Shown here one piece after another: positions 43,235 through 51,881 of a stretch of DNA of 64,000 nt. The DNA is taken from assembly GCA_003260025.2 (NCBI GenBank), contig QFZU02000030.1, positions 1-64,000 of the forward strand, in the 5' to 3' direction. A program made the translations under genes and the position numbers. The notes beneath the pieces were generated by a model, which searched no databases, had not been told where the DNA came from, and saw only the letters and a program-made list of their open reading frames with translations. Numbering within the stretch: position 1 is the first letter of the stretch; each line of letters opens with the position of its first letter. The stretch is from Microbispora triticiradicis (GTDB lineage: Bacteria > Actinomycetota > Actinomycetes > Streptosporangiales > Streptosporangiaceae).

Positions 43235-43250
43235 GTTACCCATCGGTAGC
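43235..43250. promoter_or_regulatory. Imperfect palindrome upstream of etfB
   Basis: GTTACCCATCGGTAGC is an inverted repeat (arms GTTACC/GGTAGC) about 160 bp upstream of etfB in an otherwise gene-free 264-bp gap. It looks like a TetR-type operator; the regulator is unknown. Confidence 0.4.
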
Positions 43251-43341
43251 TTAGGTGCAAACCCCCAGGTCTTTACGGACCCATCTCACACTACCGAACT
43301 TTGTTCCGGAATCCGGGGTCCGCAAGCCGCCGGTGTGCGGG

Positions 43342-44571
43342 TCAGCTCGCGAACACGAGCATGACGAGGATGAACACCACGGTGCCGACGGCCATGAGCA
43401 GCGTCGTGGTGCTGAACAGCGTGCTGAGCAGCGCCCAGACCCCGACGGCGCCCGCACCGCCGGCGGCGTCCACCACGAGCCTGCGCCGCCGCGACCGCGC
43501 CAGCAGCACGAACCCCGCGTCGGCCACCAGGGCGATGCCGTAGAGGACCAGCAGGAGAAGCGACACCTCCGGGAGGTTCGCCCGCGCGGCGGCGGCGAAC
43601 AGGCCCACGACCACCGCGGAGCCCACGACCCAGCGGCGGTGCAGCTTCTCCCGGCGCGCGGCCCGCGGGTCGTCCACCTCCGCCCGCTTCGCGCTCCGGC
43701 CGGGCCGCCGATCACCCGGCCGCCACTCGCGGGTGGACGCCTCGGAGAGGGCCCGACGCGAGGCCTCGAAGCCGTCCGGCATCGGCGCGGCCTCGTTCAG
43801 GCGGGCGGCCAGCCCGGCCGTCTCCGGACGGGCGGCCGGATCGCCGCTCAGGCACCGCTCCACCAGCGGGGCGAGCCACGACGGCACGCCCGACAGGTCG
43901 GGCTCCCGGTGCACCACCCGATAGGCGACGGCCGCCGCGGGCCCCGTCCCGTACGGCTGCCGCCCGGACGCGGCGAAGGCCACCGTCGCCCCCCAGGCGA
44001 ACACGTCGGCCTCCGGCCCGGCGTCCCGGCCCTCCAGCACCTCCGGGGCCAGATAGCCGGGCGTGCCCACCACCGCGCCCGACGCGGTCACCGACGCCGA
44101 CTCCAGCGCGCAGGCGATGCCGAAGTCGATCACGTACGGCTCGCCGTCGGAGACGATCACGTTGGCCGGCTTGAGATCGCGGTGGACGACCCCGGCCGCG
44201 TGGATCGACTCCAGCGCCTCCGCCAGCCCCAGCGCCAGCCGCAGCAGGGCCGCGCCGGCGACCGGCCCGTCCTTCGCCACCACCGTGCTGAGCGGCCTGC
44301 CCTGCACGTACCGGGTGACGATGTAGGGCCGCTCCCCCGACAGCGAGGCGTCGAGCACCTCGGCGACGTGCCGCCCGCGCACCCGGCGCATGGTCTCCAC
44401 CTCGCGCGCCAGACGGGTGATCGCGAACGCGTCGGAGGCGACGTGGGGATGCAGGATCTTGACGGCGACCGTGCGCCCGTCGGCGTCGAGCGCGAGATGG
44501 ACCTCTCCGAACCCTCCCGACCCGAGCGCGGAGATCAAGCGATAAGGACCGATCTCTTCCGTCGTGCCCAT
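43342..44571 (-). CDS. Membrane Ser/Thr protein kinase 1
   Basis: Hanks-type kinase of 409 residues. Kinase domain ~8-265: glycine loop GSGGFGEVH, VAIK-type Lys in VAVKILHPH, catalytic HRDLKPANVI, DFGIA, and APEVLEG. A basic juxtamembrane region (RREKLHRRW) precedes four hydrophobic segments at the C-terminus, ending without a large extracellular sensor domain. It is the last of three homologous kinase genes in a row, 32 bp after kinase 2. Likely phosphorylates Thr on proteins with FHA partners such as the one at 5536. Confidence 0.94.
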   Translation of the reverse strand: MGTTEEIGPYRLISALGSGGFGEVHLALDADGRTVAVKILHPHVASDAFAITRLAREVETMRRVRGRHVAEVLDASLSGERPYIVTRYVQGRPLSTVVAKDGPVAGAALLRLALGLAEALESIHAAGVVHRDLKPANVIVSDGEPYVIDFGIACALESASVTASGAVVGTPGYLAPEVLEGRDAGPEADVFAWGATVAFAASGRQPYGTGPAAAVAYRVVHREPDLSGVPSWLAPLVERCLSGDPAARPETAGLAARLNEAAPMPDGFEASRRALSEASTREWRPGDRRPGRSAKRAEVDDPRAARREKLHRRWVVGSAVVVGLFAAAARANLPEVSLLLLVLYGIALVADAGFVLLARSRRRRLVVDAAGGAGAVGVWALLSTLFSTTTLLMAVGTVVFILVMLVFAS

Positions 44572-44603
44572 TGCGTCTCCCGCTTCGCTCGTCGGGGCGG
44601 GGA

Positions 44604-46505
44604 TCAGGTCCAGAAGGTCAGGAAGCCCAGGCCGATGCGGTCCATGATGTCGCCCACGACGCCGCCGATCAGGTTGACGACGGTGTCCTCACCCTTCCGT
44701 TGGAGATCCCCGACGATTTTGTCGATCGCCACCGACGGCGGCCGCCAGGGAACCCAGGAGGCGTCCGCGGACAGCGCCGTCATGACCGCGAACAGCGCGA
44801 CCATGCCGACCACGATCGTGACGATCATGCCCGCGCCCGGGCTGCGGATCACCGCGGTGAGCGTACGGGCCACGGCCCTGCGCGGGGCCTTGCCACCGGG
44901 CAGGAGGAACAGCCCGGCGACGAAGGCGCCGGCCGCGTAGGCCGCGGCGGGGTCGGGACGCACTCCGCCCAGGTAGTGGAAACCGCCCCAGCAGCACATG
45001 GCGAACATCACGGCCAGCGGCACCTGTACCACCGTGGCCAGACCGGCCCGGATCAGCGCCCACGGCGTGCCGAGCACCGCGAGGAGCGGGTCGGCGCCGC
45101 TGCTGCCCCGCGCGGCCCGGCGGTCGGCGAGGTCGCCGAGCAGGTACTGCCCCACCCGCAGGCACAGCGCCGCCACGGCGGCGAGCAGGCTCACCACCAC
45201 CGGCAGCAGGCAGGCCAGCGCCACGAGCGTGGCCAGCAGCAGGGCCGCGAGCACCGGATGCCGCGCGCGGTAGGGAGCCCGCGGGGGCTCCGGCGCGTAC
45301 GGCGCGGCCGGTTCCGGGGCCGGCGGCCGCGCGACCTGCGGCTCGGGATAGCCCGCCACCCGCTGGTCGGTGTGCGGCTGGAAGACCGCCGGCTGGTACG
45401 GCGGCGGGGGCGGGCCCCCCTGGCCGTACGGCGGGGCCTGCGGGTGCGCCGGAGGCGGCGCGGACACCGGGCGGCGCTGCTTCGGCGCCCGGGGCTCCCG
45501 GTAGGGCCGCTCCGGCGCCACGTAGTTCACCGGCGGCAGCAGGTCGGAGTAGCTGTCGTCGTCCGACGGCAGCACGCTGGTCCGGCCTCCGTTGCCGCTG
45601 CCGTTGCCCTGGCCGCTGCCGGGGGCCGTCGTCTCGTCGAGCAGGCGGGTGCCGTCGAGGACCCTCGTCCCGCCGTCCTGCGGCGTCTCCCGCAACACGG
45701 TGACCGTGGGGTCGAGCGACCGGGTGAGCCGCAGCAGCGACGCGGCGGTGGGACGCGACGCGGCGTCGGACGCCAGCGCGAGGCGGAGCCAGCCGCGCAG
45801 CCAGACCGGCGCGAGATCCACCTGGGCCTTGCCCTCGAGGATGTTGTAGCAGACCGACTCGAACGTGCCCGAGCCGAACGGCGGCTTGCCGGTGACGCCG
45901 AAGAACACCGTGGCCGCCAGCGCGTGCACGTCGGCCGCCTGGGTGATCTGGGTGTCCCGGATGATCTCGGGGGCGAGGTAGCCGGGCGTGCCGACGAACA
46001 TCCCGGTCTGGGTGAGCCGCGTCGCGTTGACGAGATGGGCGATGCCGAAGTCGATGACCAGCGGCTCGCCGTCCACAAGCATGACGTTGGCAGGCTTGAG
46101 GTCGCGGTGGATCACGTCGGCCGCGTGGATGGCGACCAGGGCCTCGCACAGGCCGCGGGCGAGCCGGACCACGGCGTCGCCCCGGAGCGGGCCGTCCTCC
46201 AGCACGGTCTGCTCCAGGGTCCGCCCGGGGGCGTACCGCGTGACGATGTACGGCGCGGCGCCGGTCAGGTCGGCGTCGAGGACCTCGGCGACGCGCCTGC
46301 TGCGCACCCGCCGCATGGTCTCGACCTCACGGGTCAGCCGGTCGCGGGCCTTGAGATCGGAGGCGACGTGCGGGTGCAGGACCTTGACCGCGACCTCGCG
46401 CCCCTCCGCGTCCAGGCCGAGGTGGACCACCCCCATGCCGCCCTCGCCGAGCTGCCGCAGCAGCCGGTAGGGGCCGATCCTCTCGGGAGCCTCAGTAGCC
46501 GACAT
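44604..46505 (-). CDS. Membrane Ser/Thr protein kinase 2
   Basis: Kinase of ~633 residues. N-terminal kinase domain (GEGGMGVVHLGLD, VAVKVLHPHVASDLK, HRDLKPANVM, DFGIAHLV, APEIIRD). A Pro/Gly/Tyr-rich linker (~270-430) and five or so membrane segments follow, and a C-terminal tail. ATG 46505 follows GGGGG; a GTG at 46520 overlaps the stop of kinase 3 by GTGA and would allow coupling. VETMRRVRSRRVAEVLDADL is shared almost word for word with its two neighbours, showing common descent. Confidence 0.93.
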   Translation of the reverse strand: MSATEAPERIGPYRLLRQLGEGGMGVVHLGLDAEGREVAVKVLHPHVASDLKARDRLTREVETMRRVRSRRVAEVLDADLTGAAPYIVTRYAPGRTLEQTVLEDGPLRGDAVVRLARGLCEALVAIHAADVIHRDLKPANVMLVDGEPLVIDFGIAHLVNATRLTQTGMFVGTPGYLAPEIIRDTQITQAADVHALAATVFFGVTGKPPFGSGTFESVCYNILEGKAQVDLAPVWLRGWLRLALASDAASRPTAASLLRLTRSLDPTVTVLRETPQDGGTRVLDGTRLLDETTAPGSGQGNGSGNGGRTSVLPSDDDSYSDLLPPVNYVAPERPYREPRAPKQRRPVSAPPPAHPQAPPYGQGGPPPPPYQPAVFQPHTDQRVAGYPEPQVARPPAPEPAAPYAPEPPRAPYRARHPVLAALLLATLVALACLLPVVVSLLAAVAALCLRVGQYLLGDLADRRAARGSSGADPLLAVLGTPWALIRAGLATVVQVPLAVMFAMCCWGGFHYLGGVRPDPAAAYAAGAFVAGLFLLPGGKAPRRAVARTLTAVIRSPGAGMIVTIVVGMVALFAVMTALSADASWVPWRPPSVAIDKIVGDLQRKGEDTVVNLIGGVVGDIMDRIGLGFLTFWT

Positions 46506-46516
46506 CTCGTCCCCCG

Positions 46517-48721
46517 TCACCCATACCCCGCCTGGTTCCGCAGGTCCCTGAGCCGATCAAGTACTGACAGAACGTCGATAGGGCCCCAGAAGTGCCCTGC
46601 TGTTTGTTTACCCAGGAGGGCGGCGAGCGCGATCGCCGCCGTGAGCACCGCGACCGCGCCGATCCCCCAGGCGAGCCCCTGCGCCGCGCCGTCGCCGGGG
46701 GCGAGCGAGGCGAGGGTCCGCCGCATCTGCCGGCTCGGGCCGGTCACCCCCGGCCCGGCGCACAACGTCCACAGCGCCACCGCGACGCCCCAGCTCAGCG
46801 CGGCGAGCAGGGGCGCCGACCCCACGAGCACGGTGAGCGCCAGCGTCACGGCCAGCCCCAGGACCAGCGCGTACGGCACGAGCGCCAGCGTGATCCCGGC
46901 GGACCTGACGAGCGCCGCCGGCCGGCCCAGCACCCGCAGCACGTCCGTGGCCGCGGCGCCCGCCGCGCGGCGCGTGTTGAGGTGCGCCTGGTCGAGGTCG
47001 GCGGCGCGGAGCAGCACCGCGACCGGCACGGCCACCAGGCAGACCAGCATCGGCGCGACGACCGCGAGACTCGTCATCACGACGAGCAGCAGCGCGCTCG
47101 CCACGCCGTACGCCCTGGAACGCTGGAGCAGCCCGCCGGGCGGGAACGGCGGCACGGTCGGCGGCGGCACCCGGACCGTCGGCATGTACGCCACCGGATT
47201 CTGCTGGTGGGCGTTCTGCCGGTCGAGGTTCTGCTGGGGCGGATAGTGCTGGTGGATGTGCGGCGTCTGCTCGTAGATCTCGGGCGCGTGCCCGAAGAGG
47301 GCCTGGTCGCGGGCCGCGACGTCCCGGTGCCCCGGCCCTGGCGGGCCCGCCTCGCGCGGGGCCTGGCGTGGCGGCGCCGGGTCGTGCGGCAGGGCCGTCC
47401 CGCCGGTGACGGCCTGGCGCACCTCCTCGGAGGTGACCCGCCGGGTGGGGACGTCCCCCTCCGGCCGCAGCATCGGCGTGGGCCACTCGTCGGGCCCCGT
47501 GGCCGACCGGCCCGCGCCGGCTCCTGTGCCTGGGCCTGTACCGGCGCCTGCGCCAGGGCCTGTGCCGGGGTGCGGGCCGGGGCGGTGCGGGGGCGTCCGG
47601 GTGGGGATGTCGCCCTCCGCCGGCGACCCGAGGCCCGCCTTCCGCAGGTCCTCCCCGGTGACCCGCACGGTCGGGAAGGGATCGCCGCCCTGACCCGCCA
47701 CGGGCGTGTCCCGCAGCAGGGAGACGAACTCCTCCGCCCGGTCGGCGGGGCGGGACGGCGTGACCGGCGGCGTCGCCACGGGCGCGACCGGCGGCGTCAC
47801 CGCCGGCCCGGTCGCCTGTGGTCGCACCGGCGGCCGGCCGCCGAAGTCGGGCATCCGCTGGCTGCCGGTGTCGTCGACGTTGGGCACCGTCATGATCTCG
47901 TCGGGCACCCGTGGCCTGCCCCCCGCGCCCTGCGGCATCAACCGGCCGACCTGCCGCACCAGCTCGGCCGACGTCGGCCGCCTGGCCGGATCGCGGTTGA
48001 ACGCGGCGCGCAGCACCGGCTGGATCGGCCCCGGAGCGGCGTCCACGTTGGCCCGGCCGGAGGTGATGTTGAAGAAGATCATCTCCAGCGTGCCCTTGCC
48101 GAACGGCGGCTGGCCGGTCGCGGCGTACAGCACGGTGCCGGCCCAGGCGTGCACGTCGACCTGCGGCCCGGCCTCGTGGCCCTCGATGATTTCCGGGGCG
48201 AGGTAGCCGGGCGTGCCGATGAACATCCCGGTCTGGGTGAGCCGGGTGGCGTCCACCGCCTGGGCGATGCCGAAGTCGATGAGGACCGGCTGGCCGTCCA
48301 GCATCAGCACGTTGCCCGGCTTCAGGTCGCGGTGGATGACCCCCGCGGCGTGGACGGCGGCGAGCGCCTCGGCCACCCCCATGGCGATCTTGAGCACACC
48401 GTCGAGGGGCAGCGGGCCGTCCTTCTTGACGATCTCGTCCAGCGCCCGTCCCGGCACGTACCGCGTGACGATGTACGGCCGGCGGCCGGTGACGTCGGCG
48501 TCGACGACCTCCGCGATGTGCCGTCCGCGCACCCTGCGCATGGTCTCGACCTCGCGTGACAGCCGCCTGCGCGCCACGTCGTCCCCCGCCACCTCCGGGC
48601 GCAGGACCTTGACCGCCACCTGCCGGCCCTGCGGGTCCAGGGCGAGGTGGACCACCCCCATGCCACCCTCACCGAGCCGCCGGAGCAGCCGGTACGGGCC
48701 GAGTCGGTCGTCTTGATTCAT
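46517..48721 (-). CDS. Membrane Ser/Thr protein kinase 3
   Basis: The first and largest of the three kinases (734 residues). Kinase domain ~8-275 with GEGGMGVVHLALD, VAVKVLRPEVAG, HRDLKPGNVL, DFGIAQAV and APEIIEG. A long Pro/Thr-rich linker (~290-530), including a Gly-Ala-Thr repeat encoded near 47520-47580, contains TPTRRVTSEE-like potential phosphosites. About six membrane segments end the protein. ATG 48721 has a TATGGT -10-like box 9 nt upstream. Kinases 3, 2 and 1 form one transcription unit. Confidence 0.93.
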   Translation of the reverse strand: MNQDDRLGPYRLLRRLGEGGMGVVHLALDPQGRQVAVKVLRPEVAGDDVARRRLSREVETMRRVRGRHIAEVVDADVTGRRPYIVTRYVPGRALDEIVKKDGPLPLDGVLKIAMGVAEALAAVHAAGVIHRDLKPGNVLMLDGQPVLIDFGIAQAVDATRLTQTGMFIGTPGYLAPEIIEGHEAGPQVDVHAWAGTVLYAATGQPPFGKGTLEMIFFNITSGRANVDAAPGPIQPVLRAAFNRDPARRPTSAELVRQVGRLMPQGAGGRPRVPDEIMTVPNVDDTGSQRMPDFGGRPPVRPQATGPAVTPPVAPVATPPVTPSRPADRAEEFVSLLRDTPVAGQGGDPFPTVRVTGEDLRKAGLGSPAEGDIPTRTPPHRPGPHPGTGPGAGAGTGPGTGAGAGRSATGPDEWPTPMLRPEGDVPTRRVTSEEVRQAVTGGTALPHDPAPPRQAPREAGPPGPGHRDVAARDQALFGHAPEIYEQTPHIHQHYPPQQNLDRQNAHQQNPVAYMPTVRVPPPTVPPFPPGGLLQRSRAYGVASALLLVVMTSLAVVAPMLVCLVAVPVAVLLRAADLDQAHLNTRRAAGAAATDVLRVLGRPAALVRSAGITLALVPYALVLGLAVTLALTVLVGSAPLLAALSWGVAVALWTLCAGPGVTGPSRQMRRTLASLAPGDGAAQGLAWGIGAVAVLTAAIALAALLGKQTAGHFWGPIDVLSVLDRLRDLRNQAGYG

Positions 48722-48827
48722 CGCCTTAGCACCATACCGACTAAAAGAACGCCCATGAGTGAACCATCGCGCCACATCTCCGCTCAGCACAACGGAGAAA
48801 GGACGCGAACGGTTTCCGGGCGGGCGA

Positions 48828-49343
48828 TCACATGGTGAGCGCGAGGACCTCGCCCCGGGTCGCCGCGACCAGCGCCTCGCCGGAAAGCGCCAGCTTGGAG
48901 CGGCGGACGCCGCTGCCGATCACGACGAACGGCCGCCGGGTCACGTTTTCGTCAACGAGCACCGGCCAGCCGTCGGGCAGCCCGATCGGGGTGATGCCGC
49001 CGTACTCCATGCCGGTCAGTTCGACGGCCTCCGCCTGCGGGGCGAAGGACGCCTTCCTGGCGTCCAGGTGACGGCGTACGACCCCGTTGACGTCCGCCCG
49101 CATCGTGGCGAGCACCATGACGGCCGCGTACCTCGTCTCCCCGCCGCGCCTGGCGCTCACGACGACGCAGTTGGCCGAGTCCTCCATCGCCACGCCGTAC
49201 CGCTCGCAGAAGGCCGCGGTGTCGGAGAGGCCGGGGTCGATCTCGGCGACCCGCGGCGGCACGCCGAGCGAGGCGACGGCCTTGGCCACCGGATCGGCGA
49301 GCAGATCCGGCCGCTCGGAGACGGGCACCCAGTCGAGTGGCAT
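48828..49343 (-). CDS. YbaK/ProX-type aminoacyl-tRNA deacylase
   Basis: Editing-domain protein of 171 residues that probably hydrolyses mischarged tRNAs (Cys-tRNA(Pro) or Ala-tRNA(Pro) in known members). Family marks: DTAAFCERYGVAMEDSANCVVV, LATMRADVNGVVRRHLDARKASFAP, MEYGGITPIGLPDGWPVLVD and the ending VIGSGVRRSKLALSGEAL. ATG 49343 has AAGGAGG 5 nt upstream. Alone, not fused to ProRS. It lies downstream of the M55 peptidase gene. Confidence 0.92.
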   Translation of the reverse strand: MPLDWVPVSERPDLLADPVAKAVASLGVPPRVAEIDPGLSDTAAFCERYGVAMEDSANCVVVSARRGGETRYAAVMVLATMRADVNGVVRRHLDARKASFAPQAEAVELTGMEYGGITPIGLPDGWPVLVDENVTRRPFVVIGSGVRRSKLALSGEALVAATRGEVLALTM

Positions 49344-49402
49344 TCGGTCCTCCTTGACCGCGCAGGTGCAGTTGGGGTTACGGGCGCCGGGAGGGCCGGG
49401 CG

Positions 49403-50245
49403 TCAGCCGTACCGGCCGCTGCCGCAGGCGACCTGCCCGCCGATCATGGAGAAGAGCCCGAACAGGGCCATGATCTCGTGGTAGTCGCCGGTGTCGAACT
49501 CGGTGTGCCGGGGGTCCGCGAGCCGCACGCCAGGGATGATCGCGCAGGCCGCCGCGATGGCGGTGGAGTTCCACTCCACGCCCAGGGTGTACGGCGGCTC
49601 GACCACGTAGGGCCGGAAGTCGGCCAGCCGGCCGAGGGCCCGCGCCGTGCCCTCGCGGATCCGCCGCCAGGCGACGGGAGGGGGCAGCAGCTCGGCGGAG
49701 AACCTGTCCACGCCCTTCTTCACCGCGACGGTCTCGACGTCGCCGAGCAGTTCCCGCGCCTCCTCGCAGACCGCCTCGTCGCCGGCGACGAGCGCGACCG
49801 GCACGCCCATCGACCCCGCGAACCCGGCGACCAGCCGGGTCTCGCCGCAGATCTCGCCGTTCAGGTAGACGTTCTGGATCTCCTTGCCCATCCAGGTGTG
49901 GTTGAGCACGCCGTGCGCCACCCCCGCGCGGGCGTGGTAGCCGGCGAGGCAGGCGGCGTCCATGCCGGCGACGAGGCCCTGCCCCATGCGGTGCGGCTTG
50001 CCCGGCCCCCTGATGAGGGTGGCCCGCTCGTCCAGCAGGTCGATCCTGAGGTTCTTGGTGGACCCGTGCGCGTCGTTCACCAGCACGGACTCGGCGCCGG
50101 CGTCGAAGGCGCCCTGGACGACCGCGTTGGCGTCCCCCGTCATCAGCTCACAGCCGCGCTCGTAGCCCCGGCCGCCGTGGTGCATCTCCTCGGGGTCGGT
50201 GAGGCCGGTGACCCCCTCCATGTCCACCGAGAGGTAGATCTTCAT
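49403..50245 (-). CDS. M55 family D-aminopeptidase (DppA-like)
   Basis: Zinc peptidase of 280 residues that in known members releases N-terminal D-amino acids. Metal/active residues are visible: SVDMEGVTGL (Asp and Glu near residues 8 and 10), VNDAHGSTKN, LNHTWMGKEI and NGEICGETRL. ATG 50245 overlaps the PP-loop gene stop (ATGA), which fixes the start. An ATG at 50257 is too close to its GGAGG. No DPP transporter genes are adjacent, so its role may relate to peptidoglycan peptides or to the PP-loop product. Confidence 0.92.
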   Translation of the reverse strand: MKIYLSVDMEGVTGLTDPEEMHHGGRGYERGCELMTGDANAVVQGAFDAGAESVLVNDAHGSTKNLRIDLLDERATLIRGPGKPHRMGQGLVAGMDAACLAGYHARAGVAHGVLNHTWMGKEIQNVYLNGEICGETRLVAGFAGSMGVPVALVAGDEAVCEEARELLGDVETVAVKKGVDRFSAELLPPPVAWRRIREGTARALGRLADFRPYVVEPPYTLGVEWNSTAIAAACAIIPGVRLADPRHTEFDTGDYHEIMALFGLFSMIGGQVACGSGRYG

Positions 50246-51468
50246 ACCGCCGTCCATGCCTCCACCTGGCGCTGCTCGTCCGCGGTCATGAGCCCGATGT
50301 GCTCCCGCATGTAGGCGCCGACCTCCCCGCGCCAGGGCTCCGGCGTCTCGTCGATCGCGGGGGGATAGCAGCGGTCCATCCAGCGGGTGGACTCCACGGT
50401 CGCCCGGAGATGCTCCGCCGCCCTGGCGAACGGCGTGGTCTCGATGCCCGGCACCCGCGCGCAGCCGTACTCGATCGTCTCCTGGCCAGGGTATGGCGGC
50501 GGCTGCTGCCAGACGCGGGCGGGGACCGACGCGGCGGTGAGTGTCGTCTTGAGCGCGCGGCCCTCGACGGCGGCGAGGATCAGCTCCTTGCGCAGGCACT
50601 TGCCGCACTTCTGGCATGGTCCCGACATGTCACCACGAAGGCACCAGCGCACCAGGTGCGCGAGGTCGGAGCCCAGCGCCATGCGCATGGTCACGGGCTC
50701 GCTCACCCCGCCCACCGGGAGCACCAGCGGAACCCCGGCGGCGGCGTACAGCCGGCCCCACGGCCCGTGCGTCGCCCACATGGGGTTGTCCGATGCGAAG
50801 CGGTCGGCCTGCCGGCCGTTGTCGAGCCATCGCGACCCCATCTCGTAGCCCAGGGCGACGCCGCCCAGATCCAGATCGTCGGCGAGGAGCAGCGCCCCCA
50901 CGGTGACGGCGTGGTGCTCCGGGTAGCCGGGCCGGGGGCGGCTGAGCAGGAACTCCAGGTCCGACGGGACGATGTGGAGCTCCCGGCCGGAGCGCCGGGC
51001 GAGATCCGCGAGCACCTCGGCGCGGTAGTGCGTCCACCGGTTCGGCACGCGTGGGTGGCTCACCCGCTGGAAGTGGACGAAAGGCGCGTCGGGGAACATC
51101 GCGGCCACAGCCATCGAGTCGGCGCCACCGCTGTAGGAGACGGCCAGGCGGGCGCCGCTCCTGGCGTCCTCTCCCACCGGCCCGGCGTCCACCCCCCATC
51201 CCGTACGCAGCGCCTCGGCGAGTCCCGGGGAGATCGGCCGGTCGAAGGTCACCCGGCGGCGGGTCCACGGGGCGACGACCGTCCAGGCGGACAGCGCGAG
51301 CAGGTCGGGGTGGGGGGACCCGCCACCGGCTCCCGTGTGGACGTGACAGGAGTTCGTCCGCAGTTCGACCGGGGTGCCGTCGGTGCAGGCCCCCGTGGTC
51401 CCGTCCTCGGGGTCGAGCAGGAAGACCAGCCGCCACACGCCCTCGTCACGCGTCCATGTCACCCGCAT
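50242..51468 (-). CDS. PP-loop ATP pyrophosphatase of unknown specificity
   Basis: Protein of 408 residues with an N-terminal ~110-residue accessory region and an adenylating PP-loop SYSGGADSMAVAA. Later segments are VHFQRVSHPRVPNRW, LALGYEMGSRW-type (GVALGYEMGSRWLDNG), and a metal-binding CQKCGKCLRKEL that resembles the QueC zinc site. It is longer than QueC (~225) and lacks queuosine neighbours, so adenylation of another carboxylate or tRNA base is possible. I recall this as a DUF6395-type actinobacterial family. Tightly coupled to the M55 peptidase gene. Confidence 0.8.
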   Translation of the reverse strand: MRVTWTRDEGVWRLVFLLDPEDGTTGACTDGTPVELRTNSCHVHTGAGGGSPHPDLLALSAWTVVAPWTRRRVTFDRPISPGLAEALRTGWGVDAGPVGEDARSGARLAVSYSGGADSMAVAAMFPDAPFVHFQRVSHPRVPNRWTHYRAEVLADLARRSGRELHIVPSDLEFLLSRPRPGYPEHHAVTVGALLLADDLDLGGVALGYEMGSRWLDNGRQADRFASDNPMWATHGPWGRLYAAAGVPLVLPVGGVSEPVTMRMALGSDLAHLVRWCLRGDMSGPCQKCGKCLRKELILAAVEGRALKTTLTAASVPARVWQQPPPYPGQETIEYGCARVPGIETTPFARAAEHLRATVESTRWMDRCYPPAIDETPEPWRGEVGAYMREHIGLMTADEQRQVEAWTAV

Positions 51469-51474
51469 GACCGG

Positions 51475-51825
51475 CTACCCCACGCGCCCGGAGTCGCCCA
51501 CGCGCGCCGACAGGTCGTCGATCGCCTGCCAGATGCGCATCTCGTTCTGCAGCAGCGTGTCGACCGCCTCGGCGGTCTCGGTCGCGAGGCGGTGCGCCTC
51601 GGCCGCCTTCGGGTCGGCGGCCGCCCTGGCCGGCGCCGCGTTCCCCCGCCGCAGCCGGTCGATCTCGTCGCGCAGCGCCACGACCTCCCGGCGGAGCATC
51701 TGCACCTCCCACAGGGCGTCCTTGAGGTCCTGCCGGTGGTCGGGTTTGGTGACGTACCGCGAATCGAGCCGGGACAGCAGCGCCCGGCGCAACCGCGACG
51801 GGGTCAGGACTCGCAACCGCATCAT
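51475..51825 (-). CDS. Small coiled-coil protein of unknown function
   Basis: Basic/acidic helical protein of 116 residues. The middle (LKDALWEVQMLRREVVALRD) is a clear coiled coil, and AAEAHRLATETAEAVDTLLQ is a second helix. ATG 51825 lies 8 nt after TATCGT, a leaderless pattern. Six bp separate its stop from the PP-loop gene ATG, so coiled-coil protein, PP-loop ATPase and M55 peptidase form one operon. Confidence 0.75.
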   Translation of the reverse strand: MMRLRVLTPSRLRRALLSRLDSRYVTKPDHRQDLKDALWEVQMLRREVVALRDEIDRLRRGNAAPARAAADPKAAEAHRLATETAEAVDTLLQNEMRIWQAIDDLSARVGDSGRVG

Positions 51826-51881
51826 GAACCGCCACGATAGCGGCATTTTGGAGCGATCTCGGCTCAACTCCGGAGGCGGTC

